Program-made: the position numbers and the translations under genes
Assembly: GCF_001657475.1 (NCBI RefSeq)
Contig: NZ_LXEY01000020.1
Location: 124,001-188,000 of the forward strand
DNA length: 64,000 nt
From: Enteractinococcus helveticum
Lineage (GTDB): Bacteria; Actinomycetota; Actinomycetes; Actinomycetales; Micrococcaceae
Direction of reading: 5' to 3'
Shown here: piece after piece, positions 8,804-17,818 of the stretch
Numbering within the stretch: position 1 is the first letter of the stretch
How the letters are laid out: every line of letters begins with the position of its first letter
Notes under the pieces: model-generated
Databases searched by the model: none
What the model was told of the DNA's origin: nothing
The model's input: the letters and a program-made list of their open reading frames with translations, nothing else

Positions 8804-9595
8804 CTATTCCGCTGACTTTGGGTCTTTTGAGGAAACATGCGCCTCGAGGCCATCCAGAATGATCTCAAGCCCAAACCGGTAGACGGCCTCGTGACTGGTG
8901 ATGGACTGGTAATGATTGCCCACGGCAGATCCGACACGACTCGAGATGGGAAACCGTCCAGCAGGCATGACTTCTTCTAGTACCGGCGCGTTATTGTTCC
9001 ACCACTCCACATCTGAGATACCGGAACTTGCGATGAGCTTGCTGGCCAGGATGCCATTGGAAGCGCTGGCCGCTGTATGCGATTCGATCAGAGCCACCGC
9101 GTGATCCATGCTGATGTCGTCCAAGCCCGCGTCCTCGAGAGCTTCGAGCTCCCACTCATATCGTGCTGAAATATTCGGCCCGATCCATGGTCTGTGACTT
9201 TGTGCTGCAAGCAGCCACGGGTAGCGATGATATTCATCCCATAGCAGCTGCGAGATCGTTCGCAATCGATCCCGCAGTGAACCCTGAAGCTGTGGTAACC
9301 CGGTGCGCCCGATGACTTCATCAACCATCAGCGCGATGAGTTCTGAGCGCCCCGGAACATAGGTGTAGAGCGACATGACTGACATGCCGAGACGATCGGC
9401 AACCTTGCGCATCGAAAACTGCTCCAAGTCCTCGTGGTTGGCAGTCTCGATGGCCGCGGCAATGATTTCATCCAGACTGCGCTTTTTCCGTGGACCGCGC
9501 GCACCTTTCTGCGTCCCGAGTTCATGGCGCCACAGCAGATGTAGTACGCGATCAGTCTCAGGGGGCTGGGGGTGCGAGCGGTCATCAGAAGTCAT
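8804..9595 (-). CDS. TetR-family repressor of the adjacent ABC exporter
   Basis: The helix-turn-helix is at about residues 40-85 (RSLDEIIAAAIETAN ... MRKVADRLGMSVMSLYTYV), preceded by an extended basic arm (KGARGPRKKR) and followed by a long C-terminal domain like TetR_C_1. This layout is that of SimR and DrrR-type repressors of drug exporters, where the N-terminal arm contacts DNA. The gene is divergent from a DrrAB-like ABC pair, and two SimR-like operators lie in the intergenic gap. A TAGAGT box sits 6 nt before ATG 9595, so the mRNA may be leaderless. The ligand is unknown. Confidence 0.9.
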   Translation of the reverse strand: MTSDDRSHPQPPETDRVLHLLWRHELGTQKGARGPRKKRSLDEIIAAAIETANHEDLEQFSMRKVADRLGMSVMSLYTYVPGRSELIALMVDEVIGRTGLPQLQGSLRDRLRTISQLLWDEYHRYPWLLAAQSHRPWIGPNISARYEWELEALEDAGLDDISMDHAVALIESHTAASASNGILASKLIASSGISDVEWWNNNAPVLEEVMPAGRFPISSRVGSAVGNHYQSITSHEAVYRFGLEIILDGLEAHVSSKDPKSAE

Positions 9596-9632
9596 GCGAT
9601 CACTCTACTTGGTTCTGAAGCTCCCAATCCTC

Positions 9633-9661
9633 TTGGCAAACAACTTCGTACGGTGTACACT
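9633..9661 (+). promoter_or_regulatory. Exporter promoter overlapped by operator 1
   Basis: A -35-like TTGGCA (9633-9638) and -10-like TACACT (9656-9661) are separated by 17 bp. The 17-bp site TTCGTACGGTGTACACT (9645-9661) covers the spacer and the -10. It matches the SimR-type pattern TTCGTAC-N3-GTACGAA in the whole left half and four bases of the right half. Confidence 0.7.
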
Positions 9662-9681
9662 TAACGAATTTCCACATTAAC

Positions 9682-9698
9682 TTCGTACACTGTAATAA
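9682..9698. promoter_or_regulatory. Operator 2 for the TetR-family repressor
   Basis: TTCGTACACTGTAATAA repeats the left half of operator 1 exactly and keeps GTA in the right half. It lies 37 bp downstream, just before the GGAGG of the ABC ATPase gene, where a bound repressor would block the transcript start region. Confidence 0.65.
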
Positions 9699-9714
9699 GT
9701 TCTGGAGGGTTGCT

Positions 9715-10674
9715 ATGCGACCTGAATATCAAGCCGACGACTTCGCGATTCGGGCTCGGTCGATAGGTAAGCAATACGGCACTGTACAAGCTCTGGAGGA
9801 TTTCAGTCTCGACGTTGTCTCCGGGAATATCCATGGCCTACTGGGCCCAAATGGGGCCGGTAAATCTACGGCCGTCAACGTGCTCACCACGCTGGTAAGA
9901 CCAGATAGCGGTACCGCCGAGGTCGCTGGCATCGACGTCCGTCACGGAGTTGAGGTACGCCGTCGAATTGGACTCATAGGCCAGGACGCGGCAGTCGATG
10001 AAATTCTTGGCGGGCGTCAGAACCTTGTCATGTTTGGCCGGCTCTTTGGGCTATCGAAGCAGGCTGCGATCGACCGGGCCGAGGAATTACTCGACCATTT
10101 CGGTCTTGTAGAGCATGCACATCGGCCAGTTGGCGCGTACTCGGGTGGGATGCGCCGCCGACTGGATATTGCCGCTGGGCTCATTCTGGATCCCCAGGTG
10201 TTATTCCTCGATGAGCCCACCACAGGATTGGATCCTCGCGGGCGAACCGACGTCTGGCAGCTCATTACCGAGATTGCCGAGCGGGGCACCACCGTGCTGC
10301 TGACGACCCAGTACTTGGAGGAGGCTGACCAGCTGGCCGATCGCATTTCGATTATGAAGGCCGGCACGGTGATTGCCCAGGGCACTCCGGCAGAACTCAA
10401 GACGCAGCGCGGGGGCGATCGTGTCGAAGTGAACCTTCCCCAATCGGTTACCCGGGAGCAGCTGTCAGCATTGTTCACCACCGACCAGGGTCCAACCCCT
10501 GAGATTGATCATGATGCACACACGGTGACTTTTGAAGCACCCCACGGGTCTGCGGACCTGATTGCAGCGGTCCGACGTCTTGATGCCGCCGGGATCATCC
10601 CGGATGATTTGACCCTGCGTCGTCCAACCCTCAACGAGGTATTTCTGACACTCACGGAACAGGAGACAGCATGA
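9715..10674 (+). CDS. ABC exporter ATPase, DrrA type
   Basis: The 319-residue protein has Walker A (GPNGAGKST, about residue 44), the signature YSGGMRRRLDIA, and Walker B with the catalytic Glu (LFLDEPTTGLDP). The C-terminal extension, ending in RRPTLNEVFLTLT, is typical of DrrA-like drug-export ATPases. The start ATG 9715 follows GGAGG. The stop overlaps the permease start by 4 bp, so the two are translationally coupled. Regulation by the divergent TetR protein is inferred from the operators at 9645-9698. The exported compound is unknown. Confidence 0.93.
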   Translation: MRPEYQADDFAIRARSIGKQYGTVQALEDFSLDVVSGNIHGLLGPNGAGKSTAVNVLTTLVRPDSGTAEVAGIDVRHGVEVRRRIGLIGQDAAVDEILGGRQNLVMFGRLFGLSKQAAIDRAEELLDHFGLVEHAHRPVGAYSGGMRRRLDIAAGLILDPQVLFLDEPTTGLDPRGRTDVWQLITEIAERGTTVLLTTQYLEEADQLADRISIMKAGTVIAQGTPAELKTQRGGDRVEVNLPQSVTREQLSALFTTDQGPTPEIDHDAHTVTFEAPHGSADLIAAVRRLDAAGIIPDDLTLRRPTLNEVFLTLTEQETA

Positions 10675-11453
10675 ATAGCATCAGAGCCGGGTGGATTTTG
10701 ACCCTGCGAGACCTAGCACACTGGGTGAGACAACCGTGGATTCCGATTTTCAATCTGCTATTCACGATCATGTTGCTGCTGATGTTCGCGCTGATTTTCG
10801 GCGGTTCAATTCAGCTGCCCGGCGGAGGAGACTACATTGCTTTTCTCTTGCCTGGCATGATGGCGCTGGCCATGATGTTCGGTGTGGAGTCCACCATGAT
10901 GGCCATGGCCTCAGATGCCAAGAAAGGTATCACCGATCGATTTCGGTCGATGCCCATTGGCGATGCCTCAGTAGCCACGGGCCGCGTGGGTGCCGATATG
11001 ACGACGTCGGGCGTTGAGCTAGTGATTCTGATCCTGGGTGGTCTCGCGTTGGGATGGCGCATTGATGCCACACCGCTGAGTATCCTCGGGGCCGTGATCC
11101 TCTTGTTGTGGCTGCGGTTTGCGGTGTTATGGATCGGTGTATTTCTGGGACTGACCCTTGGCCGAAACGATGGTGCTACCGTTGCCGTGCAGGTGCTGGT
11201 CTGGCCCGTTGGATTTTTGTCCAACGTTTTCGTCGCCCCAGAATTTATGCCATCCTGGCTCGGGGCGATTGCCGAGGTCAATCCGATTTCGGCAACAGCA
11301 ACGGCGGCACGTGACCTCTTTGGCAACCCGACCGGGGTCACCGATGGCATATTGGCCGATCACGCCGTGGTGATGGCCATGGCATGGCCGGCCGTGTTGG
11401 TGGCGATTTTCCTGCCGTTATCGGCTCGGACATACCGTAGACTGCGCCGCTAA
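10671..11453 (+). CDS. ABC-2 type exporter permease, DrrB type
   Basis: The 260-residue membrane protein has six predicted hydrophobic segments and the ABC-2 family features, including the N-terminal amphipathic segment (LRDLAHWVRQPWIPIF) and the late motif LPLSARTYRRLRR. The ATG at 10671 overlaps the ATPase stop (ATGA). It forms the membrane part of a two-gene exporter with the upstream ATPase, presumably as a dimer. Confidence 0.92.
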   Translation: MNSIRAGWILTLRDLAHWVRQPWIPIFNLLFTIMLLLMFALIFGGSIQLPGGGDYIAFLLPGMMALAMMFGVESTMMAMASDAKKGITDRFRSMPIGDASVATGRVGADMTTSGVELVILILGGLALGWRIDATPLSILGAVILLLWLRFAVLWIGVFLGLTLGRNDGATVAVQVLVWPVGFLSNVFVAPEFMPSWLGAIAEVNPISATATAARDLFGNPTGVTDGILADHAVVMAMAWPAVLVAIFLPLSARTYRRLRR

Positions 11454-11489
11454 ACCGGCTAATTTCTGTGCTGGGTTACGGCCAATCGG

Positions 11490-12680
11490 TTAGGGCCGGC
11501 TGGCGACAAAGATGGTGACGTCGTCGTCCTGGGCACTGAGATCCAAGCTGTGGACATCGCCAGGGATATAAATTCCAGATCCTGGTGACACTACGGCTTG
11601 ATCCCGCCCTGAAGTCAGCATGCCGGTGCCGCTGGTGCCAACGGCAATGCGCGGAGTTGTGGCGGTCACCGTGAGGCTGGAACCTGCCGGCAGATCATAG
11701 CGGGTCAGTGCGAAGTCTTCCACCGGGGGAGTAAACCGGGTGACCAATACATCGTCGATGGTGCGCACGCTGGGGGTGATGATGGGGGGAGCACCGGGGG
11801 TAAAATCTACGACTTTGCCCAGTTCAGCCACGTCCACGTGTTTGACGGTGAGGCCACCGCGGATGACATTATCGGAGGTCGCCATGACCTCCAGTCCCAG
11901 ACCGGCAACATAGGCGTGAATGGTCCCCGAGGGGATGAACAGTGCCTCACCGGGGGCCAGGGTGATCAGATTCATTAACAGAGCCACCAGGGCGCCGGGA
12001 TCATTCGGGTGAATGGTGGCGGCTTCAAGCGCATTGACCAAGTACTGGTCTTCGGTCCCGCTGCGCTGGACTGCGTCAAAGATCTCGGCGGTGAAGCCAT
12101 CGGGTTGCCAGAATGGCCCGTCAGGATTCACGAGTTGACCAAATACGGCCATGAGCTCACCGGCACGCAAGCGCTTGGCCATGGCTATCAGCAGGCTGGT
12201 CAGCTCGGCGTCGTCGACCATCTGGGCAATCTGGTCAAAGGTTTCGGCTGCGAAGTCTGGATCGCGGAAGCCGGTCATCGCGGTGAAGTCACTCAGGGCG
12301 ACGAGCATTTCTGGTTTATGGTTGGCGTCCCGGTAGGTGCGTCGTGGATCGGACAGTTCAATTCCGGCGGCGTTTTCAGCGGCGAATCCGGCTTCGGCGT
12401 GTTCAATGGTTGGGTGCGCCTGAATCGACAGGGGCTGGGCTGCGGCCAAGAGTTTGACCAGGTAGGGCAGATCCACCAGTTGTGCCAGAGCAGTGCCGTC
12501 CGCAAGCAGCGTGGGTGTGGTCGGGTGGGTACCGAACCACATTTCGGCCTGCGGGGTATCCGAGGCGGGCGCTGCTGTGAGTTCGGACAGCAGGGTTGTG
12601 GAGCCCCAGGCGTAATCCTTGATGGGAGCCGTGAGCGGGTAGAGCGCGTGTTGAACACCGGACGGGTGAAAAGTGGTCAA
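11490..12680 (-). CDS. manA: Mannose-6-phosphate isomerase, class I
   Basis: ManA interconverts fructose 6-phosphate and mannose 6-phosphate, feeding GDP-mannose and mannosylated envelope products. The type I PMI pattern is clear: the N-terminal IKDYAWGSTTLL, the zinc-site QAHPTIEHAEAGFAAE, NHKPEMLVAL, and the conserved PSGTIHAYVAGLGLEVMATSDNVIRGGLT. Length is 396 residues. The start is probably TTG 12680 with AAAGG upstream. The neighbouring LCP gene and the O-mannosyltransferase elsewhere in the window fit demand for mannose donors. Confidence 0.94.
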   Translation of the reverse strand: MTTFHPSGVQHALYPLTAPIKDYAWGSTTLLSELTAAPASDTPQAEMWFGTHPTTPTLLADGTALAQLVDLPYLVKLLAAAQPLSIQAHPTIEHAEAGFAAENAAGIELSDPRRTYRDANHKPEMLVALSDFTAMTGFRDPDFAAETFDQIAQMVDDAELTSLLIAMAKRLRAGELMAVFGQLVNPDGPFWQPDGFTAEIFDAVQRSGTEDQYLVNALEAATIHPNDPGALVALLMNLITLAPGEALFIPSGTIHAYVAGLGLEVMATSDNVIRGGLTVKHVDVAELGKVVDFTPGAPPIITPSVRTIDDVLVTRFTPPVEDFALTRYDLPAGSSLTVTATTPRIAVGTSGTGMLTSGRDQAVVSPGSGIYIPGDVHSLDLSAQDDDVTIFVASRP

Positions 12681-12709
12681 ATGTTTGGCCTTTCTTCTCT
12701 GTGATGATC

Positions 12710-14344
12710 TTAGCCCGGATTACACTGGTGGTTAGTTTCTGCGGCGTGCGTCAGCAAGTTGGTTTGTCCGGTATCTTCGGCCCACTGCAGGTATTCTTTG
12801 GTAATTTCGCTGCCGTCAGGCTGTGTTGGCACCGGTTCCCAGTCGGCGGTGGGGTCGTTATTGGTTGCCTCGAGCAGATACAGTCCCAGCGTTGGTTGCA
12901 TGATGTGCGCACCGGAGGGTGGGGTACCGTCGGCAGCCAGCATCTCGTGCACGCGAGCGTGGACTTCATCGAAGTCGGGGTAGGTCGAAAATTGTTCGCC
13001 TTGATCTCCGAAGTCCGGTGCCCCGATGGTCAGCCGTTCCATATCGTGGCGCTGTGATTTGGCACCGAGGTTCAAGAAGCTGCCCACCTGGGACTGTGGG
13101 ATTGAGGTTTCGACCATCTGCTCCCCGGCGCTGAGAATTGACTCAAAGCGGGTCAGCAGGGTTGGCACATCGAATTGCGACAGCATGGCTTGTTGAACGC
13201 ACTGCTGGCGTCGAATACGCGAATAGTCAGAAGACCATTTGCGTGACCGGGCAAAGCCGAGCGCGTCGTCGCCACCAAATGTGTGGGTGCCGGGTTCCCA
13301 CCAGGCGTTGCCCCACTGCCCATCGGGGCGCACCCCGCGGTAGGGGGTCCAACCACCGGTGGTCACGGTGACTCCACCCATCGCATCGATCAGTTCACTA
13401 AACCCGGCCATGTCGATCATCACGTAGCCGGTGACATCCAAATCGAGAATGCCCGATACGGCATCCATCATTGCTTCGGCACCGGGGTCCTGCGCGTTGG
13501 GGTACAAGTCGGCGTAGTTGTTCGTGACGTCGGTGTACAAGGCGTTGATAATGCAGTTATCCCCGCAGCTATAGCCTTCGGGGTAGACACCCCACAGGGG
13601 GGAATCCGAGGCGAATGGCGCGTTCTGGAAATTTCGCGGAATCGAGAATAAGAAGATTTTGCCGGTATCGGCGTTAATTGAGGCCATCGAGATCGAATCG
13701 GGGCGCAGCCCCTCGCGGCCTTCGCCGGCGTCGGCGCCCATGATCAAGACGTTGTAGCGGCCATCAGATTCTTCCACGGCCGGCCCGGACCCAAAGATTG
13801 ATCCCAACGACGACGTCGAGGCATTGAGCAAAAAGGCCCCGTATGCCGTGAGACCCGAGGTCAGCAGGGTGGCGGCAACCAGCAGGGCGGCCACCAGTGT
13901 GCGAGCACCGGATTTCAGTTTGACGAATTGGATGATGCGTGCGGTATCCAACCACAGGATGAACCATCCAACGGCAAGGGCCGCCAGGTAGAAGATCCCG
14001 ATGGATTGGATGAACGGGTTGAAGGCCAGCGACAGGGTGAAGTCCCGGGCAAAGACCAGCCCGAGGATGGTCAGGACAATCAGCGTCCAGTTGATAACGG
14101 TGACGGCGAGTCCGATGCGCCCTAACCGGTGATTCCCGGTCACGGACTGTGCACCGCCGGGGACCAATGTGGTCAGGGCAACCAGCAGCAGTCCGCGGGT
14201 CGTGCGCTGACCGAAGGTGCCGTGCCCGGCGTTTTTGAGCGGGTCTTTACCGGCACCACCGTATTCGAGCTGGCGGAGTCGCTGGTTGAGTTCTAAGCGA
14301 ATCTGCCGCTCGGATGTGCTGCGCGTAGTCGAAGAGTTCGTCAC
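12710..14344 (-). CDS. LytR-CpsA-Psr (LCP) glycopolymer ligase
   Basis: LCP proteins transfer lipid-linked glycopolymers to peptidoglycan outside the membrane. This 544-residue protein has a long cytoplasmic N-terminus and about four hydrophobic segments (residues 51-64, 76-98, 112-133, 149-172). The LCP domain starts near residue 196, with YNVLIMGADAGEGREGLRPDSISMASI and the arginine-containing SIPRNF. A later segment, FARSRKWSSDYSRIRRQQ, supplies the other conserved Arg residues. Multiple membrane spans instead of one occur in some actinobacterial LCPs. The gene lies between manA and purE. Confidence 0.93.
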   Translation of the reverse strand: MTNSSTTRSTSERQIRLELNQRLRQLEYGGAGKDPLKNAGHGTFGQRTTRGLLLVALTTLVPGGAQSVTGNHRLGRIGLAVTVINWTLIVLTILGLVFARDFTLSLAFNPFIQSIGIFYLAALAVGWFILWLDTARIIQFVKLKSGARTLVAALLVAATLLTSGLTAYGAFLLNASTSSLGSIFGSGPAVEESDGRYNVLIMGADAGEGREGLRPDSISMASINADTGKIFLFSIPRNFQNAPFASDSPLWGVYPEGYSCGDNCIINALYTDVTNNYADLYPNAQDPGAEAMMDAVSGILDLDVTGYVMIDMAGFSELIDAMGGVTVTTGGWTPYRGVRPDGQWGNAWWEPGTHTFGGDDALGFARSRKWSSDYSRIRRQQCVQQAMLSQFDVPTLLTRFESILSAGEQMVETSIPQSQVGSFLNLGAKSQRHDMERLTIGAPDFGDQGEQFSTYPDFDEVHARVHEMLAADGTPPSGAHIMQPTLGLYLLEATNNDPTADWEPVPTQPDGSEITKEYLQWAEDTGQTNLLTHAAETNHQCNPG

Positions 14345-14396
14345 TGCTGCTCGATTGGTGTTTAGGGGAAGGGAATCGGAAACCGAATCAGCCAGT

Positions 14397-14933
14397 CTAG
14401 CGGGTCTGGGGCGAGTCGAGTTGAGCCTTCAGATTCGCACCCTTAGCTTGTGCTTGGGCATTGAGGTCGGCGGCAAAGGATTTCAGCTGGTCACGCAGCC
14501 GTTGTGCGTCGTCGTCGGTATTTGCGGCCAAGATTTTCACCGCGAGCAATCCGGCGTTGCGGGCACCGTTGATCGACACGGTGGCCACGGGCACACCGGC
14601 GGGCATTTGGACGATCGACAGCAAGGAATCCAGACCATCAAGTGCTTTGAGTTTGACGGGCACGCCGATCACGGGCAGTTCGGTGGTCGAAGCGAGCATA
14701 CCGGGAAGATGTGCGGCACCGCCGGCGCCGGCGATAATCACCGATAGGCCGCGTTCGGCAGCCGTGGAGCCGTATTCGATCATTTCGTGGGGCATGCGGT
14801 GTGCCGAAACGACTCGCACCTCGTGAGCGATGCCAAATTCATCCAGGGCTTCGGAGGCCGCTTGCATGACGGGCCAGTCAGAGTCCGAGCCCATGACCAC
14901 GCCCACGCGCACAGTGTTTTGCGATGCTGTCAT
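14397..14933 (-). CDS. purE: N5-CAIR mutase, PurE
   Basis: PurE moves the carboxyl group of N5-CAIR to give CAIR in purine synthesis. The phosphate-binding motif GSDSDW is at residues 15-20, followed by SAHRMP and the [11 protein letters not shown] loop with the catalytic His region. Length is 178 residues. I start at ATG 14933 with AAGGAG six bases upstream. The gene begins 10 bp after purK and is part of the same unit. Confidence 0.96.
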   Translation of the reverse strand: MTASQNTVRVGVVMGSDSDWPVMQAASEALDEFGIAHEVRVVSAHRMPHEMIEYGSTAAERGLSVIIAGAGGAAHLPGMLASTTELPVIGVPVKLKALDGLDSLLSIVQMPAGVPVATVSINGARNAGLLAVKILAANTDDDAQRLRDQLKSFAADLNAQAQAKGANLKAQLDSPQTR

Positions 14934-14943
14934 GGAAAACTCC

Positions 14944-16104
14944 TTAGTAATCGGTTGTGCCGTGCCGAATAATTTCTGCCGCATCGATCGCTGCCGCAAG
15001 AGCCGCGTCGAGGTCGCCGTCGGTGGCCAAGACATTGACGTGTCCAATTTTACGACCGGGTCGCACGGATTTGCCGTAGGCGTGGATTTTGGCAGCCGGA
15101 TACTTGGCCATGGCCAAGCCAAATGCGCCGTAGAGGTCGTGGTTGTCGGCACCCAAGTAATTTTTCATGACCGTGTACTTTACGATCGGATCGGTGGCAC
15201 CCAGCGGCAGGCCGAGCACGGCGCGCAGGTGTTGTTCAAACTGGCTGGTGACAGCGCCGTCTTGGGTCCAGTGCCCGGTGTTGTGCGGGCGCATGGCCAG
15301 TTCATTAATCATGAATCCCGGGGCAATATCCGGGGTGTGGAACAGCTCAACGGCCAGCATGCCGGTGACACCCACGCCATTGGCGATGGTTTCGGCTGCC
15401 TGGCGTGCCGCATTGGCGGTCGTGTCGTCCAATTCCGGGGCCGGAGCTTTGACAATGTCGGCCACACCGTCGGTCTGGATGGTTTCCACCACCGGGTAGG
15501 TTTTGGTTTCACCGGTGGTGGACCGGGCAATCTGCGCAGACAGTTCAGAGCGGAAATCGACCTTGGCTTCGACTAGCAGCGCGGCGTGGTCGCCGTTGAA
15601 CCAGACATTGGCGGCACGAGCGTCTTCGGCTGAATCCAGCACCCACACACCCTTGCCGTCATAGCCGCCGCGTGGGGTCTTCAACACGACCGGCCAGCCA
15701 ATCTCATCCCCAGCAGTGAGCAGTTCATCCAGGGTGGTGACGGCGCGCCAGTCGGGCTGTGGCAGCCCAAGTTCGGCCATCTTGCGGCGCATGGCCAACT
15801 TGTCCTGGGCATAGACCAGCGCATCCGGGCCCGGAGCGAGTTTCACCCCGGCGTCTTGGAGGCGGTGTAAGTGCTGAGTGGGCACGTGTTCGTGGTCAAA
15901 TGTGACGACGTCGACGGTGGCAGCAAATGCTGCCAGCGTGTCGTAATCGGTGTAATCACCGACCGTATACGTCGCGGCCGTGGTGGCTGATACGTCGTCA
16001 GCCTCGGCCAGCACATGGAGTTTAATACCAAGATTGATCGCGACCGGAGCCATCATCCGGGCTAACTGGCCGCCGCCTACTACACCTACAGTTGGAAAAG
16101 TCAC
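14944..16104 (-). CDS. purK: N5-CAIR synthetase, PurK
   Basis: This ATP-grasp enzyme carboxylates AIR to N5-CAIR, the substrate of PurE next to it. The N-terminus [13 protein letters not shown], the ATP-grasp segment [21 protein letters not shown] and the late [16 protein letters not shown] region are all present. About 386 residues is normal. I choose GTG 16104, which places the GGGQLAR motif a few residues from the start. No spaced Shine-Dalgarno site exists there, but TACTGT lies 6 nt upstream, suggesting a leaderless message. A longer start at 16200 would add 32 residues with no family support. Confidence 0.93.
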   Translation of the reverse strand: MTFPTVGVVGGGQLARMMAPVAINLGIKLHVLAEADDVSATTAATYTVGDYTDYDTLAAFAATVDVVTFDHEHVPTQHLHRLQDAGVKLAPGPDALVYAQDKLAMRRKMAELGLPQPDWRAVTTLDELLTAGDEIGWPVVLKTPRGGYDGKGVWVLDSAEDARAANVWFNGDHAALLVEAKVDFRSELSAQIARSTTGETKTYPVVETIQTDGVADIVKAPAPELDDTTANAARQAAETIANGVGVTGMLAVELFHTPDIAPGFMINELAMRPHNTGHWTQDGAVTSQFEQHLRAVLGLPLGATDPIVKYTVMKNYLGADNHDLYGAFGLAMAKYPAAKIHAYGKSVRPGRKIGHVNVLATDGDLDAALAAAIDAAEIIRHGTTDY

Positions 16105-16283
16105 CCTTCTACAGTAGCTTGGATTTTTCGCGCCCGTGACTGCTGGGTGGCTCACGACACGAAGCCCACCTGACGTGCGGCGCTTGTGCCTGCCCTCCAC
16201 AACGACCGTTGAGGTTGAAGCATTCTTTCAGTCGTACAGGCTAGAGTGTCTACGATAAAAACACGCCCGCTATGAAAGGACCG

Positions 16284-16844
16284 ATGTTGCGGAACATCAC
16301 AGATCGCATCGTCGCGCTCGTCAAATTGCTGTGGCGTGAAGTCGCGAAATTCGGCGTCGTTGGTGGCATTGGCTTTTTCATCGACACCGGGATTTTTTTG
16401 TGGCTCATTACCGGCCCGATGGAAGATTCCGCCGTTAAAGCCAAGATCGTGGCCACCGCGGTGGCCACCGCGTTTTCCTGGGTTGCTAACCGGTACTGGA
16501 CTTTCCGGAATCGGCGCCAGTCCAATGCGGTGCGTGAGCTCGTGTTGTTTTTGGTTATGAACGGCATCGGGGCTGGCATTCAGGCGGGCTTTGTGTTCAT
16601 CGCCAAATACTTCCTGGGGATCAGTTCGGCCGGGGGCATGGTGCTGTTTGGCAACGTGATCGGGCTGGCCTTCGCCACAATTTTTCGGTTCATCTCTTAC
16701 CGGCTGTGGGTCTTTACCGAAGCCGTTGAAGCCGATCCGGCAACCGTACACGACAGCGACATTCTCACCGGCGCGATCCCGAGTGTCGAAGCCGCAACAG
16801 ATTCCGAGACTGACGAGGAACCTCGCGAACAAACCGGTACCTAA
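16284..16844 (+). CDS. GtrA family membrane protein
   Basis: GtrA-like proteins are small membrane proteins linked to translocation or use of polyprenyl-phosphate-linked sugars. The product has four hydrophobic segments, the typical first helix FGVVGGIGFFIDTGIFLWL, the conserved NRYWTFRNRR, and FRFISYRLWVF at the end of the domain. An acidic tail of about 35 residues follows. AAAGGA lies 3 nt before ATG 16284; another ATG at 16272 has no ribosome site. It sits opposite purK and near LCP and glycosyltransferase genes, which fits an envelope role. Confidence 0.88.
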   Translation: MLRNITDRIVALVKLLWREVAKFGVVGGIGFFIDTGIFLWLITGPMEDSAVKAKIVATAVATAFSWVANRYWTFRNRRQSNAVRELVLFLVMNGIGAGIQAGFVFIAKYFLGISSAGGMVLFGNVIGLAFATIFRFISYRLWVFTEAVEADPATVHDSDILTGAIPSVEAATDSETDEEPREQTGT

Positions 16845-16856
16845 CCTGCCGGTGCG

Positions 16857-17534
16857 CTAACGCTGCACGGGCGCTCCGAGGCGCTCGGTTTCTATGATGC
16901 GCTGCAGCTGATCCATCACCGCGTCGTCCACCAGTACGACCGGCGTGCTGCGTCGCCAGGCATCAACCATGACTGACCACAGTGCCGGGCTCAGCCGAGT
17001 ATCCGTGGCGCGGATAATCACCCCTGCAGCATGCGTCTGAACTTCAGTCGGGGCCGGGGCGTCAACCAGCGCATTGCCGATCACGTCGGCAACCGGCAGC
17101 AGGGCTTGATCGGCGTGGGACAGGACCTCGTCGTCGAGATTGATCAACGCGGGATCAACCTCTTCGCGGTGTGTGACGAAGATCTCGCCGGGGGTGGTTT
17201 CGTAATCTTCGGGGCGATCCGTGAGCACTCCAGCGGCGTCGTCGGCGTCATTGCTGCAGGTCACATCACACCAGGCAACCCCGAGTGTCAGCACAACCGA
17301 TCGCCAGGTGACTGGGACATCAACCACCATGGCATCCGGTGAGGCGATACCGTAGGAGTCGATCAGGTGGGTCGTTTTGGTTGCCCAGTTGATAGCGACT
17401 CGACCGGAAAGCTCGGTGCGGCCTTCGGCCGTGTAGTGGATGATGGCGGGTTGCGGTGAGGCCGCCAGGTGTCCGATCAGATCGGCGCCGGGCTGTAGGG
17501 GGTCGGTCGGGGAAAACGAGCGCAGGGAAATCAT
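16857..17534 (-). CDS. TIGR03089 family protein
   Basis: The 225-residue protein resembles the TIGR03089 family, actinobacterial relatives of the N-terminal part of AMP-dependent synthetases. The supporting pattern is LSGRVAINWATKTTHLI followed by VDVPVTWRSVVLTLGVAWCDVT. The complete adenylation motifs are missing, as usual for the family, and no activity is established. I start at ATG 17534 because AAAGGA lies 4 nt upstream. The position between LCP/GtrA genes and a WhiB2-like gene matches the mycobacterial Rv3260c-Rv3268 neighbourhood in content. Confidence 0.75.
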   Translation of the reverse strand: MISLRSFSPTDPLQPGADLIGHLAASPQPAIIHYTAEGRTELSGRVAINWATKTTHLIDSYGIASPDAMVVDVPVTWRSVVLTLGVAWCDVTCSNDADDAAGVLTDRPEDYETTPGEIFVTHREEVDPALINLDDEVLSHADQALLPVADVIGNALVDAPAPTEVQTHAAGVIIRATDTRLSPALWSVMVDAWRRSTPVVLVDDAVMDQLQRIIETERLGAPVQR

Positions 17535-17677
17535 GATGTCCTTTATGACGACGATGGTGCTCTCTAGGCTACGAACTCCGGGCGCTAGGGTGCATATCAT
17601 GACGACGTGCAGGTGAACCGGGGCCAAATAATGTCTGTGAAATTCCTGGCAGGACCGGGATTGCGTCAGCTGTGGGC

Positions 17678-17707
17678 TTGACTAAAGTTGAGTTACACCG
17701 GTGTAAT
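17678..17707 (+). promoter_or_regulatory. whiB promoter with perfect 14-bp palindrome
   Basis: TTGACT (17678-17683) and TGTAAT (17702-17707) form a promoter with an 18-bp spacer. The perfect palindrome TTACACCGGTGTAA (17693-17706) overlaps the spacer and the -10. It is the only striking element in the 284-bp gap before the whiB gene. Confidence 0.55.
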
Positions 17708-17818
17708 TAGGACCAGTAGATTTGACCATTCACACCACAACGACCAGCACAAATAAAACGTAACCCATGCTGTAGGGCAGCTAAGCTATGCCCTGGTGGT
17801 AGTGCGCGAAAGGAACCA

